Shown here piece by piece: positions 23,200 to 32,022 of a stretch of DNA of 32,356 nucleotides. The notes under the pieces are model-generated. The model had not been told where the DNA came from. It saw only the letters and a list, made by a program, of their open reading frames with translations, and did not search any database. The DNA is from Anaerolineae bacterium (GTDB lineage Bacteria > Chloroflexota > Anaerolineae > Anaerolineales > Villigracilaceae), in the NCBI GenBank assembly GCA_018648685.1, contig JABGQT010000120.1:1-32356 (forward strand), given 5' to 3'. Position 1 is the stretch's first letter. Every line of letters starts with the position of its first letter. A program made the translations under genes and the position numbers.

Positions 23200-23879
23200 T
23201 CAATAATCGCTCAGCCAACGCAATGCCCCTAGCATCCCTGCCCTATTGCCAAGCTCGGATGGCACGATAAAAGAATCAATTCCTTCTAATATCTCTTTAG
23301 CCACCAACGTGCTTCCATTGCCGGACCAGATGCCAATCCCTCGAGGCAATTTCCGCGAAAAGGACAACTCCCCTCGAAAGGGTCGGCACCCCGATCATGT
23401 GGCAGACGAATGTGCCCCATTTCGGGGTGCATCACTCCATGAAGCAGATTACCCTCCACCATCGCTCCACCGCCGACTCCCGTGCCGATAGTCAGGTAGA
23501 TGAAGCTATCCAATCCCTGTGCCGCACCCCAACAATGTTCGCCCAATGCCACAGTGTTCACATCCATATCGAAGGCGATGGGCAGGTCAAAAGCTTTTCG
23601 CAAGGCACCCACAAAATTGGTCTGTGCCCAGCCTTTCTTGGGCGTGGTCGTGACATAGCCAAAAGTCGGAGATTTTGGATTTGGGTCAATCGGTCCAAAG
23701 GAGCCAATTCCTATCGCATCCACTTGATCTTACTCTTTGAAAAAATAAATTGCCTGCTGGATGGTTTCTTCGGGCGTGGTCGTCGGAAAACGGCTTTCCG
23801 CCTGAATATCATCGGGACCCGTGCTCACCGTGCAAACAAATTTTGTGCCGCCAGCTTCGATACCGCCGTATAAAATCAT
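23200..23879 (-). pseudogene. decayed ROK-family sugar kinase (fructokinase-like)
   Basis: Reading from ATG 23879, the first 49 codons encode a ROK start ([16 protein letters not shown], phosphate-binding loop). Codon 50 is an in-frame TAA (23730-23732). The same frame then continues with [39 protein letters not shown] and the zinc/nucleotide region [15 protein letters not shown] up to EARWW. There the frame breaks and stops at 23286. A different frame resumes with [20 protein letters not shown] and ends at 23200. Compared with about 300 residues normally, roughly 75-100 codons between these blocks are deleted. One nonsense change plus a frame-shifting deletion make it inactive. It would have phosphorylated fructose or a related sugar. 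No other sugar-use genes are nearby. Confidence 0.85.
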
Positions 23880-23903
23880 GATTTTTTCTCTTTTTATTCT
23901 TGC

Positions 23904-24098
23904 TTGACCGTAAATATTACAGATTCTAATTCATAAATATCCAAGGCATTGAGCATTTGGCACTTCTTTTTCAATTCAAATTTCCGACGGGTACTTAGGT
24001 ACTAACTTATTTGAAATACGTTGTCAGAAACGGTGACTAGAGTACTGAAAAGAATGGTTTTTCCTAAAAATGGCGGATATCCTGCCATTTTTATTTTT
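23904..24098 (+). other. intergenic region with weak promoter and terminator hairpin (possible small RNA)
   Basis: The 308-bp gap between the broken kinase gene and the next lipoprotein gene has no reading frame of note. TTGACC (23904-23909), 17 bp and TAATTC form a modest promoter. At 24066-24092 AAAAATGGC pairs with GCCATTTTT around a 9-nt loop, followed by ATTTTT, a good terminator. A transcript of about 150 nt is therefore possible but unsupported by any known RNA family. Confidence 0.35.
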
Positions 24099-24187
24099 AA
24101 ACGGAGAGAATGCCGAGAGAGAGATGTGGGAAACTAGCAGCGTCGAAAGCGATATAAAAATTCTAATTTTTCAAAAGGAGATAGGAA

Positions 24188-25222
24188 ATGAAAAACAATC
24201 GCATATTCTTCGTTAGTATAGTCTTACTGCTCGGAATTTTATTGACAGCATGTAATCTAGAAAACCCTGCAGGGCCAGTGGCGACTGAGTCTGTTGCTAC
24301 TGTAGTTCCCGCAACGCCAGTTACAGATACAACCCCTCCCCAAGTGGTTATGACTGATTTGCCCTTCCTTGCTTTTTATAATTTAGGTTCTTGTACCCCG
24401 GCTCCGATGCTCTGGAAAGCACAGGTCACCGATGCTGAGAGCGCCATTTTAGATGCAAAGATAGTAGTCCGTTTTTCTAGCGAAGACACCTTCCATATCA
24501 GTTCAGATTATGAACATACCTTGACGCCCACCGGTAATGGCGAGTATGCACTTTCTTTACAGAACAGTGAATTGGATCAACTTGTGGCTAAAGAGATATT
24601 TGGCACAGAGAAAGGTCTGTTCATGTATCGGGTTGTTGTAGCCGATCAGGCTGGTAATAGCCAGTATTATCCCAGCGAGAGCACATGGGCAGAGTTGAGT
24701 TTTCTTCCTTGCCATGAAAACGCCGATATTGAAAAAGCCAGTGGGGAAGTCGCAGGGACCTCTGCCTCGACGGCAAGTATGGGAGCAGCCGCAACTGCCA
24801 CCCCAAGAAGCGCAGCAAACTCTGCCGCGACTGCCACTCCGGGAGGCGCAGTGAACCCGTGTGTTATCAACCCCAATGACCCCGCTTGTACAATAACCGT
24901 TGATATTTGTGTGACCAACCCTAATGATCCGTCTTGCTTGCCTACTATTGACCCCTGTGTTCTGAATCCAGCCGATCCCTCTTGCGTAACTATTGATCCC
25001 TGTATTGCAAACCCTTCTGATCCCTCTTGCTCAGTAGTACCCCTTGATCCTTGTGTCATGAACCCTTCTGATCCGGCTTGCATAGTGGTATCCATTGATC
25101 CTTGTGTTGCGAATCCTTCTGACCCGGCTTGCATAGTGGTGCCCCTTGATCCTTGTGTTGCGAATCCTTCTGATCCGGCTTGCGTGGTAATTCCTCTTGA
25201 TCCTCCCATAATTCTCCCGTAA
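24188..25222 (+). CDS. lipoprotein with Cys-containing C-terminal repeats
   Basis: A 344-residue protein after AAAAGGAG. The signal ends in lipobox LTAC (Cys22). A Thr/Val/Pro linker leads to a region (about 50-175) that looks like one beta-sandwich domain (TPPQVVMTDLPF; LWKAQVTDAESAI; YRVVVADQAGNSQYY), plausibly Ig-like. After an Ala/Thr-rich linker, seven repeats of C-[VI]-x-N-P-x-D-P-[AS]-C (two Cys separated by eight residues, period 15-17) run almost to the end. The Cys pairs could form disulfides or bind metal; the repeated DP and NPxDP resemble Ca-binding loops, but that is conjecture. Exposed on the cell surface. Function unknown. A terminator follows. Confidence 0.75.
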   Translation: MKNNRIFFVSIVLLLGILLTACNLENPAGPVATESVATVVPATPVTDTTPPQVVMTDLPFLAFYNLGSCTPAPMLWKAQVTDAESAILDAKIVVRFSSEDTFHISSDYEHTLTPTGNGEYALSLQNSELDQLVAKEIFGTEKGLFMYRVVVADQAGNSQYYPSESTWAELSFLPCHENADIEKASGEVAGTSASTASMGAAATATPRSAANSAATATPGGAVNPCVINPNDPACTITVDICVTNPNDPSCLPTIDPCVLNPADPSCVTIDPCIANPSDPSCSVVPLDPCVMNPSDPACIVVSIDPCVANPSDPACIVVPLDPCVANPSDPACVVIPLDPPIILP

Positions 25223-25293
25223 TCGATTTGCCTATCGTATTGGAACCCCCCGTCATTATCTTTCCCTAAAATACTAAGGTCGCAGTTTCTAAT

Positions 25294-25328
25294 GGGGCGG
25301 CATGATAAAGAATGTCGCCCCGATTTTT
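25294..25328 (+). terminator. Rho-independent terminator of the Cys-repeat lipoprotein gene
   Basis: GGGGCGGCAT (25294-25303) and ATGTCGCCCC (25312-25321) pair with one G-T, 8-nt loop, followed by GATTTTT. Confidence 0.8.
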
Positions 25329-25409
25329 CCTTATCAAAATGATAGGACACTCGGATTAGAGACTTTTTCAAAATCATAAGCAAATATTCACTTTGAAGAG
25401 GAGGTTGTC

Positions 25410-25613
25410 CTGTCATCACAATTCGTTCTTTCTTTACGCGAATCATTTATTTTGCGTATTTGGCGAGCCAGCGAAAGCACAGACTTGTGGAGTGGTCAGA
25501 TACAGCACGTTGCTAGCGGCGAGATGATACTTATTGCGGATCTAAGGAATCTTGCCACAAGTCTGAAAGAATATCTAAAAAAAACTGAAGAAGAAAATGT
25601 TAGATTAGGGTAA
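25410..25613 (+). CDS. small conserved-looking protein, apparent CTG start
   Basis: This 67-residue frame has no ATG, GTG or TTG near its start. AGAGGAGG (25397-25404) lies 5 nt before CTG at 25410, which I take as the start; the in-frame stop TAA at about 25376 rules out a much longer product, and ATT at 25387 is the only other near-cognate codon. The protein reads like a genuine small domain: ESFILRIWRASES, LWSGQIQHVASGE, LIADLRNLATSLKEYL. That pattern (R-I-W ... W-x-G-x-I-x-H-V-x-S-G-E) recalls short hypothetical proteins I associate with Chloroflexota, from memory and not from a search. Function unknown. A perfect 12-bp hairpin follows the stop. Confidence 0.6.
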   Translation: MSSQFVLSLRESFILRIWRASESTDLWSGQIQHVASGEMILIADLRNLATSLKEYLKKTEEENVRLG

Positions 25614-25617
25614 ATAG

Positions 25618-25647
25618 CTCTTAAAATGAAGTTCATCATTTTAAGAG
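25618..25647. terminator. perfect 12-bp hairpin after the small CTG-start gene
   Basis: CTCTTAAAATGA pairs with TCATTTTAAGAG, 6-nt loop, 4 nt after the stop. No T run follows, so its role as terminator is uncertain. Confidence 0.5.
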
Positions 25648-25676
25648 TGGACGAAGTAGCCTATCTCGTTTACAAT
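25648..25676 (+). promoter_or_regulatory. promoter of the rocD leader RNA
   Basis: TGGACG (25648-25653), 17 bp, TACAAT (25671-25676); start predicted near 25683. Confidence 0.6.
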
Positions 25677-25682
25677 CTTGGA

Positions 25683-25801
25683 AAAACATGGTTGCTCAGG
25701 GGTTTAGCAGCCACAAATACTGAAAAGATGACCTACGATAGCAAGCGAAGTCGTTGTAGTCTGAGCAAAGCCTGATTTTTTATAAAATCGGGCTTTTTTT
25801 T
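25683..25801 (+). ncRNA. candidate structured leader RNA (riboswitch/attenuator) or small RNA before rocD
   Basis: The predicted 119-nt transcript starts after a good promoter and ends in a strong terminator (AGCCTGATTTT at 25769-25779 with AAAATCGGGCT at 25784-25794, then eight T). A closing stem TTGCTCAG (25692-25699)/CTGAGCAA (25761-25768) encloses 61 nt with an inner helix CTACGAT (25733-25739)/GTTGTAG (25753-25759). TCAGG (25696-25700) could instead pair with CCTGA (25771-25775) of the terminator, giving a possible antiterminator. I could not match it to a known riboswitch, SRP or 6S RNA. The rocD ribosome site begins only 17 nt after the T run. Confidence 0.55.
25769..25801 (+). terminator. 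terminator/attenuator in front of rocD
   Basis: Eleven-base-pair stem with one G-T pair, 4-nt loop and eight T, 30 bp upstream of the rocD start codon. Confidence 0.88.
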
Positions 25802-25830
25802 AACCTTTTTTCATGCCAAGGAGCTTCTGA

Positions 25831-27033
25831 ATGAAAACGCAAGATTATATCGATCTGGAAAATCAATACGGCGCCAATAACTACGCCCCGCTGGATGTTG
25901 TCCTGACCAAAGGGAACGGTGTTTGGGTGGAAGATGTTGAAGGCAAACGCTATTTAGATTGCCTGAGTGCATATTCGGCGGTCAACCAGGGTCATTGCCA
26001 CCCCAAGATCATGCAGACAGTGACTGAGCAGATGAGCAAACTGACGCTGACATCGCGTGCCTTTCGCAACGATCAATTGGGTCTTTTCTACAAGGAACTC
26101 TGCGAACTGACCAATTCGCATAAAGTTCTGCCTATGAACAGTGGTGCAGAAGCGGTTGAATCTGCTATCAAAGTCGTGCGTAAATGGGGATACACAGTCA
26201 AGGGCGTGCCCGAAGATCAGGCAGAGATCATCGTTTGTGATAGCAATTTCCACGGGCGAACGATCAGCATCGTTGGCTTTAGCTCCGATGAAGATTCTCG
26301 CAAAGGCTTTGGTCCCTTCCCGCAGGGATTTGTGACCATCCCCTTTGGCGATGCGCAGGCACTACGAGATGCGATCACGCCCAACACGGTCGGGTTTATG
26401 GTCGAACCCATTCAGGGTGAAGCTGGGGTGAATATCCCGCCCGATGGTTATCTTAAAGAAGTACGTGAGATTTGTACCGAGAAGAACATTATGCTTGTTC
26501 TGGATGAAATTCAGACCGGATTGGGGCGCACAGGCAAATTACTCGCAGAAGAACATGAAGGCATCGAAGCCGACCTGACTTTGATTGGCAAGGCGCTTTC
26601 TGGCGGTTTTTATCCCGTTTCGGCAGTGCTTTCCAATAGCGAAGTAATGGATGTGCTCAATCCTGGTGAGCATGGCAGTACCTTTGGTGGCAATCCGCTG
26701 GCTGCGGCAATTGCTCGTACATCACTGAAAGTTTTGGTTGATGAAGGTTTGGTTGAAAATGCTGCAAAAATGGGCGAGTATTTCATCGAAGGGCTGCACA
26801 GGCTTGAGCCGCCACACGTCAAGGAAATTCGTGGACGTGGTCTGATGATCGCTATCGAGTTTGAGCCTGAAGCTGGTGGCGCCAAGCCATTTGTGAAAGC
26901 GATGGCAAAGAAAGGCTTGCTCTGCAAAGAGACTCACACGCATACCATCCGTTTTGCGCCACCGTTGGTGATTACCAAAGAAGAAGTTGATTTTGCGCTG
27001 AAGGTGATTGGGGAAGTATTAAATGGTGAATGA
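25831..27033 (+). CDS. rocD: ornithine aminotransferase
   Basis: A 400-residue class III aminotransferase. It matches RocD closely: [20 protein letters not shown] at the start, the glycine-rich [13 protein letters not shown] cofactor loop, [15 protein letters not shown] with the Asp that contacts the PLP ring, and [17 protein letters not shown] with the PLP-binding Lys254. It moves the delta-amino group of ornithine to 2-oxoglutarate, giving glutamate semialdehyde on the way to glutamate or proline. AAGGAG lies 7 nt before the ATG. A terminator and a possible sensing RNA stand directly upstream, so expression may be controlled by attenuation. The arginine deiminase gene follows after 154 bp. 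Confidence 0.93.
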   Translation: MKTQDYIDLENQYGANNYAPLDVVLTKGNGVWVEDVEGKRYLDCLSAYSAVNQGHCHPKIMQTVTEQMSKLTLTSRAFRNDQLGLFYKELCELTNSHKVLPMNSGAEAVESAIKVVRKWGYTVKGVPEDQAEIIVCDSNFHGRTISIVGFSSDEDSRKGFGPFPQGFVTIPFGDAQALRDAITPNTVGFMVEPIQGEAGVNIPPDGYLKEVREICTEKNIMLVLDEIQTGLGRTGKLLAEEHEGIEADLTLIGKALSGGFYPVSAVLSNSEVMDVLNPGEHGSTFGGNPLAAAIARTSLKVLVDEGLVENAAKMGEYFIEGLHRLEPPHVKEIRGRGLMIAIEFEPEAGGAKPFVKAMAKKGLLCKETHTHTIRFAPPLVITKEEVDFALKVIGEVLNGE

Positions 27034-27142
27034 TGAATGCAGAATGATGAATTTTAGAGAGAAACAAGCCCAAATCGAGAGCGAGACGGGCATATCCCGA
27101 TCAAAATGGAGTCTAAAATCTCCAGATTTTGTTCTTTGAAAT

Positions 27143-27162
27143 CCGAAGTCTGGAGACTTCGG
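27143..27162. repeat. short palindrome between rocD and arcA
   Basis: CCGAAGTCT and AGACTTCGG pair around GG. The 154-bp gap also contains related GGAGTCT/AATCTCC words, suggesting a decayed small repeat. It may terminate or separate transcripts. Confidence 0.45.
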
Positions 27163-27187
27163 GCTCCCATCCTACAAAGGAGATTTT

Positions 27188-28411
27188 ATGGGTAAATTCG
27201 GCGTCCACTCAGAAGTGGGCAAACTGCGCAAGGTCATCGTCCATCGTCCGGGGCTGGAGATGCGGCGGCTCACGCCATCCAATTGCAAGGAGCTGCTTTT
27301 TGATGATGTGATCTGGACGCATAAAGCCCAGAAAGACCACGATCTTTTTGTCGATCTGATGCGAGACGACTACGGTGTGCAGGTGATGCACGTCCACACG
27401 CTGTTGGCAGATGTTTTGGATGATACGGAGGGGCGCGCCTATGTTCTGGATCGGAAGATCACGCCCTTCGACGTGGGCGTGGGTGGCGCCCATGAAATGC
27501 GTGCCTGGATGGATGAAATGGATTCGACCGACCTTGCGACGCACTTGATCGGCGGTCTAACGATGCGTGAATTGCCCCCTGACCTTTGTCCCGTTTCCCA
27601 AAAAGCCTATGGCGCTTATGAATTCGTGCTGCCCCCGCTACCCAACCAACTTTTTACGCGTGATAGCTCCTGTTGGATTTATAACGGCGTGACCGTGAAC
27701 CCCATGTTCTGGACGCCGCGCCGCAAGGAAAGCCTGCATTTGAACGCCATTTACAGGTTTCACCCCGAATTTAAGGACGGCGATTTCAACATCTGGTGGG
27801 GCGACCCGGATGTAGACTATGGCAACGCCATGATCGAAGGCGGCGATGTGATGCCTGTCGGCAACGGCGTTGTGTTGATCGGGATGGGCGAGCGCACGAC
27901 TTATCAGGCAGTCAGTTTGCTGGCTCAAACGCTCTTTGAGCACGAAGCCGCCACCCACGTTCTGGCTGCGCGGATGCCCCGTGACAGGGCTAGTATGCAC
28001 CTTGATACCATTTTTACTTTCTGCGACCGTGACCTAGTGACCATCTACGAACAGGTTATTAACCGCATACAGCCGATCTCTTATCGTCCTGGCAAAAACG
28101 GGAAACCCGAGATCATTGTGGAAGAAAAAGGCTGGCTTGAAGCCGTGCGAGATGCAATGGGATTAAAAGAACTACGCGCCATTTCCACTGGCGGCGATGA
28201 GTTCAATCAGGAACGCGAACAGTGGGATGATGGCAATAACGTCGTCGCGCTGGAGCCGGGTGTAGTTGTCGCCTATGACCGTAATGAGTGGACAAACGCA
28301 AAATTGGAAGAAGCGGGTGTGACTGTGCTGACTATCCCCGGCTCTGAGTTAGGACGTGGACGTGGCGGTGGGCATTGTATGACTTGCCCCGTTTTGCGCG
28401 ACCCTGTTTAG
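27188..28411 (+). CDS. arcA: arginine deiminase
   Basis: A 407-residue protein, the usual length for arginine deiminase, converting arginine to citrulline and ammonia. N-terminal [20 protein letters not shown] is characteristic, and catalytic-region motifs are all seen: [28 protein letters not shown] with the active-site His, and the C-terminal GGGHCMTCP carrying the nucleophile Cys397. An AAAGGAG ribosome site precedes the ATG. With rocD it suggests arginine or ornithine catabolism; ornithine carbamoyltransferase and carbamate kinase are not in the window, so the full ADI energy pathway cannot be claimed. Confidence 0.92.
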   Translation: MGKFGVHSEVGKLRKVIVHRPGLEMRRLTPSNCKELLFDDVIWTHKAQKDHDLFVDLMRDDYGVQVMHVHTLLADVLDDTEGRAYVLDRKITPFDVGVGGAHEMRAWMDEMDSTDLATHLIGGLTMRELPPDLCPVSQKAYGAYEFVLPPLPNQLFTRDSSCWIYNGVTVNPMFWTPRRKESLHLNAIYRFHPEFKDGDFNIWWGDPDVDYGNAMIEGGDVMPVGNGVVLIGMGERTTYQAVSLLAQTLFEHEAATHVLAARMPRDRASMHLDTIFTFCDRDLVTIYEQVINRIQPISYRPGKNGKPEIIVEEKGWLEAVRDAMGLKELRAISTGGDEFNQEREQWDDGNNVVALEPGVVVAYDRNEWTNAKLEEAGVTVLTIPGSELGRGRGGGHCMTCPVLRDPV

Positions 28412-28426
28412 GGTGATTTCTTTTAA

Positions 28427-28560
28427 CTGACGTTACGCAGATTGCCCCTTCTGTCCTGCGGACAAAGTGCCCCATAGGGGTATCTCCCCCAAAGGTTGAA
28501 AAAGGCTCAAAGGGGGTTTGTAACCCCCGACTTTATGGGAAACCCGGTGCTTTTACCCTT
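28427..28560. mobile_element. MITE-like element, copy 3 (left end only)
   Basis: CTGACGTTACGCA (28427-28439) is the left end of copy 1 with one change. The next 120 bases contain C- and G-rich inverted arms of the same style (CCCCCAAAGG; AAAGGGGG) but no right end; sequence of repeat family 2 begins instead, so the element is truncated or interrupted. Confidence 0.5.
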
Positions 28561-28660
28561 TCAGGCACATGTCGGGGTGAAGCAATCTCCTTCTCAGTGT
28601 GGAGATTGCCGCGTCGCAAAGGCATAAGCTTCTACGGACTTTATTTGATTTGTCCATAGG
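28561..28660. repeat. dispersed palindromic repeat, family 2, copy D
   Basis: GGGTGAAGCAATCTCC...GGAGATTGCCGCGTCGCAAA and then GGACTTTATTTG...TGTCCAT match copy A (3141-3241) almost throughout; the outer TGTCATTGCGA arm is lost. Confidence 0.6.
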
Positions 28661-28674
28661 AATATCGCCGAGAT

Positions 28675-31600
28675 TTATTCAGACGAGACAAACTCAAGAA
28701 AAAGAGTCACAATTTCGGGGTCAAAATATTTACCGGATTCTTCCTGAATATAGGTTAATGTCTTTTCACGGGACCAAGCCTTTCGGTACGGGCGATCCGA
28801 GAGAAGCGCATCCCAGACATCTACAATCGCAAAAATGCGCGCGGGGAGAGGAATTTCGTTACCTTTTAATCCATGTGGATACCCTGTGCCATCCCATTTT
28901 TCGTGGTGATAATGGGGAATATCCAATGCTGGGCGTAAGTATTCAATCGAAGAAAGCCACTCAAAAGCATATACGGGGTGCAGTTTCATATTCTCCCATT
29001 CTTCGGGGCTAAGCTTGCCAGGTTTTTGCAAAATAGCATCTGGGACGCCCATCTTGCCAATATCATGCAATAGTGCACCTCGTTGAATATTCACCAATTC
29101 GTTTCCTCTAATCCCCTGTATTTTTGCCAGAGTTGTTGTCAAGTCAACCACACGTCTGCTATGCCCCTCGGTTTCCATATCGCGCAATTCCAATGCCTGT
29201 GCCCAGCCTTCAATGGTGGCATTATAAGCCTGAAATAAATTCGTATTGGAGCGCTGCAAATCGTTGAAGAGACTGATATTGTCAATGGCAATAGCCGCCT
29301 GACCGGCTAATGTATGCAAATAGCTCACCCACTCATCATTTGGAGCAAGAGAAGAACGATTGAAAATTTCAAGCACACCAACCAGCGTACCTTTTGCGAT
29401 CAGGGGTACGCCATAATAAGCAATAAAACTTTCCTCTACCAAGAGAGGGGCTTTAGACAAGCTATTTTCAACTTTTTGTAGGTCGGGAATATAGAGGTCT
29501 TCTCTTTTTAGAGCAACTTTACCTGCATAACCATCACCAAGCCGCAAGTTGGTCTTTTTCAGTGCTGCCGTATGGAAACCCTGTTCTTGAGAAAATGTCA
29601 ACTCCTGAAGGGCTTTCTCGTAGCGTAATACCGTTGCAGCATCTACGTCTAGTTGCACCAATAGATAATCCAGTAATACACGAAGCGTAAGTTCCAAATC
29701 CAAACTATTGGAAATAACCTCCTCTATCTTTCGAAGGGCGCGTAGACGCTCAACATATCGTTTAGCGGCTTCTTCAGTTTCTTTTCGTTCCGTGATATCC
29801 TGTTTGATAGCAATAAAATTATTAACTTGCCCATTATCGGCAATAAGAGGGGCAATGGTCATTTCCTCTGTATATAATCTGCCATCCTTACGTTTATTTA
29901 TGATCTCGCCGCTCCAAACTTCTCCCTTCACGATGGTATCCCATATTCTTTTATAAAAAGGGTCATCATGTTGACCAGATTTCAAAATACGCAGGTTCTG
30001 CCCCAAAACTTCTTCCACAGAGTGACCTGTTAGGGTACAAAAAGCTGAATTAACCCATTGGGTATTTCCCTCAATATCTGTAATTACAATCGCATTCGCT
30101 GCTGCTTCAAGGGCATGTCCTTGCAATTTAAGTTGTGCTTCTGTGTGTACGCGCTCAGTAATATCACGGTTATTGCCGCGCCGACCGGCAAAATCCCCTG
30201 CTTCGTCAAAAAGTGGAATGCAATTATGCGCCAGCCAACGCTCTTTTCCTTCCCTGGTCTTAATGGGGAACTCCATTGAGTGCGTCGAGAGATCCTTACG
30301 ACTTTCACCTTCGTAATGAGTCTGCACCATCGCTTTATACTCGGGATCGGCAATCTCAAATAACAGTTTTGAGTTGGCATTAAATTCTTCCCGGGTATAA
30401 CCGGTGATCCGTTCGCAGGCAGGCGATATATAAACATATTCACCCTCAGGATTAACCCAATATTCCCAGTCAAAGGTGTGGTCAGCAAGAAGACGGAATT
30501 CTGCTGCGCTCTTTTGAAGGGCCTGGTCTGCCCGTAAGCGCCGGATGGCAGCCGTTAATTGCCCGGCAATCCTTGCAATGCGATCCGCATCTGCTTCTGT
30601 AAAAGGTTCTCGACGGGACACATCCATCAGCCCGACAGGCTCACCATCCAAAATCAGAGGGATGGTGATAACAGACTGATAGCCCGCAAACTTGTATATC
30701 CTGGGGATCAGCACTTTTAATCCGGGGCGTAAATTATCCGGTAGCTGGGGCGTCTCAGCGAACTCCAGCATCCAAGCCTGGATCTCTTCCGGCGTATTGA
30801 GAAGTTTCGGTTTACCCGCCTGCAATAAACTTTGAGATATTTCTCCCTTTTCCAAAGGAAGGCTAACTTCGGGGATGCTTCTTCCAATGATCTTTTCAAT
30901 CCCTTTTTTGATCCTCAGCGGCAGGGTAAAATTCTGCATCACCAAATCTTTTTTATCGTCACTAAGCAGGTAAAGCGTAACGCCCTGGCAAGCAAAGATC
31001 CGTTTTGTTTCATCAGAGATTACTCTTATTATGGTCTCTAAATCCTTACCGCAATTAACTACTGCATTAATGGCGTTGATTAGGGCAAGGTCTTCGGTGC
31101 GCTCTAGTATCTCTTGCTCCGCCATAGCCTGCTCTGTGATGTCTAAGGCTGTAAAAGTTACCCCTTGCGATAAATCGTTAGGGTCTAAAGGCGTAGAACT
31201 GAGCAAAACACTAATAGTAGAACCATCTTTCTTCTGCAAAACAGTTTCTATCGTGCCTATGCCTATTGCATTAATTTCGTCATATTTATATTTTCCCACT
31301 CTCTCAAACTCAGCATCGCTTGGATAGACAATTCTTGAAAGTTGCCCAACTAACTCTTCTTCTTTCTCATATCCCAACATCCCAAGGAAATATTTATTCA
31401 CAAATTGAAATTTTCGCTCAATAACGACCCCAATGCCAATTGGGGCCACCCTGAAAACACTATCTAGTTGGTTACGATTATCTGATATTTCTTTTTCCAC
31501 CCGTTTACGCTCGGTGATGTCGCGAGCAACTGACAGAATTTGGAAGCCTGTATCGCCCTTAATCAATTTGCCTATGCTTTCCACATAATGATATTTCCCC

Positions 31601-31968
31601 GCCTTGTCACGTACCCGTACTTCAATGCTCTTCCTATCCCCTTCTTTGAAAACGCCTAAAAGAACCTCCTTGAAGATGGGAAGCCACTGCTTCCTGTCTT
31701 CAGGATGGAGAAGCCCGAAGCCATCACTGCCGATCAATTCATCAGGATCGTAACCTAGTTCTCTATAAGATGAACTGACAAATATGTGTTTTCCATCCAG
31801 CCCAATAATGGAAACAAGCTCTGTGCTATTTTCCCCGATAATATGAAGGAATTTTTCTTTCTGAGATTTGGTTTCAGCCTGTTCCAATTCAGAAAGATGC
31901 TGGCGCAATTCACGCAACTCCTTGATCAACTGTCCCTTGGCCTTTTTTTCATCGTTCATATTACTCAC
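28675..31968 (-). CDS. multi-PAS/GAF sensor with HD-GYP cyclic-di-GMP phosphodiesterase output
   Basis: The protein has 1097 residues and no membrane helix, so it is probably cytoplasmic. The order is: coiled N-terminus (1-40), PAS (about 42-155), PAS (165-285), GAF (300-480), PAS (490-610), PAS (615-740), GAF (745-905), HD-GYP (about 915-1097). The output domain keeps HDIGK (H968, D969), YHHEKWDGTGYP (H1021, H1022) and PARIFAIVDVWDAL, so it should hydrolyse cyclic di-GMP. The second PAS and the repeated DITER motifs are standard PAS ends. An AGGTGA site is 5-6 nt before the ATG; a second Met three codons later is possible. No kinase or response regulator lies nearby. An extended -10 (TGCTATACT) is at 32014-32022. 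Confidence 0.9.
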   Translation of the reverse strand: MSNMNDEKKAKGQLIKELRELRQHLSELEQAETKSQKEKFLHIIGENSTELVSIIGLDGKHIFVSSSYRELGYDPDELIGSDGFGLLHPEDRKQWLPIFKEVLLGVFKEGDRKSIEVRVRDKAGKYHYVESIGKLIKGDTGFQILSVARDITERKRVEKEISDNRNQLDSVFRVAPIGIGVVIERKFQFVNKYFLGMLGYEKEEELVGQLSRIVYPSDAEFERVGKYKYDEINAIGIGTIETVLQKKDGSTISVLLSSTPLDPNDLSQGVTFTALDITEQAMAEQEILERTEDLALINAINAVVNCGKDLETIIRVISDETKRIFACQGVTLYLLSDDKKDLVMQNFTLPLRIKKGIEKIIGRSIPEVSLPLEKGEISQSLLQAGKPKLLNTPEEIQAWMLEFAETPQLPDNLRPGLKVLIPRIYKFAGYQSVITIPLILDGEPVGLMDVSRREPFTEADADRIARIAGQLTAAIRRLRADQALQKSAAEFRLLADHTFDWEYWVNPEGEYVYISPACERITGYTREEFNANSKLLFEIADPEYKAMVQTHYEGESRKDLSTHSMEFPIKTREGKERWLAHNCIPLFDEAGDFAGRRGNNRDITERVHTEAQLKLQGHALEAAANAIVITDIEGNTQWVNSAFCTLTGHSVEEVLGQNLRILKSGQHDDPFYKRIWDTIVKGEVWSGEIINKRKDGRLYTEEMTIAPLIADNGQVNNFIAIKQDITERKETEEAAKRYVERLRALRKIEEVISNSLDLELTLRVLLDYLLVQLDVDAATVLRYEKALQELTFSQEQGFHTAALKKTNLRLGDGYAGKVALKREDLYIPDLQKVENSLSKAPLLVEESFIAYYGVPLIAKGTLVGVLEIFNRSSLAPNDEWVSYLHTLAGQAAIAIDNISLFNDLQRSNTNLFQAYNATIEGWAQALELRDMETEGHSRRVVDLTTTLAKIQGIRGNELVNIQRGALLHDIGKMGVPDAILQKPGKLSPEEWENMKLHPVYAFEWLSSIEYLRPALDIPHYHHEKWDGTGYPHGLKGNEIPLPARIFAIVDVWDALLSDRPYRKAWSREKTLTYIQEESGKYFDPEIVTLFLEFVSSE

Positions 31969-32013
31969 CTATGAAGGTAATGTTAGGAAGTGCCTATTCC
32001 TTTAAGGGATTCA

Positions 32014-32022
32014 AGTATAGCA
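32014..32022 (-). promoter_or_regulatory. extended -10 of the HD-GYP gene
   Basis: TGCTATACT on the minus strand, 45 bp before the ATG at 31968, in the divergent gap shared with the fumarase gene. No good -35 was found. Confidence 0.45.

Noticed and set aside
25683-25801. TPP, cyclic-di-GMP or SRP RNA in front of rocD
   Set aside because: Only fragments resemble these (CTGA..GATGACC, GCAAAGCC); the conserved cores are absent.
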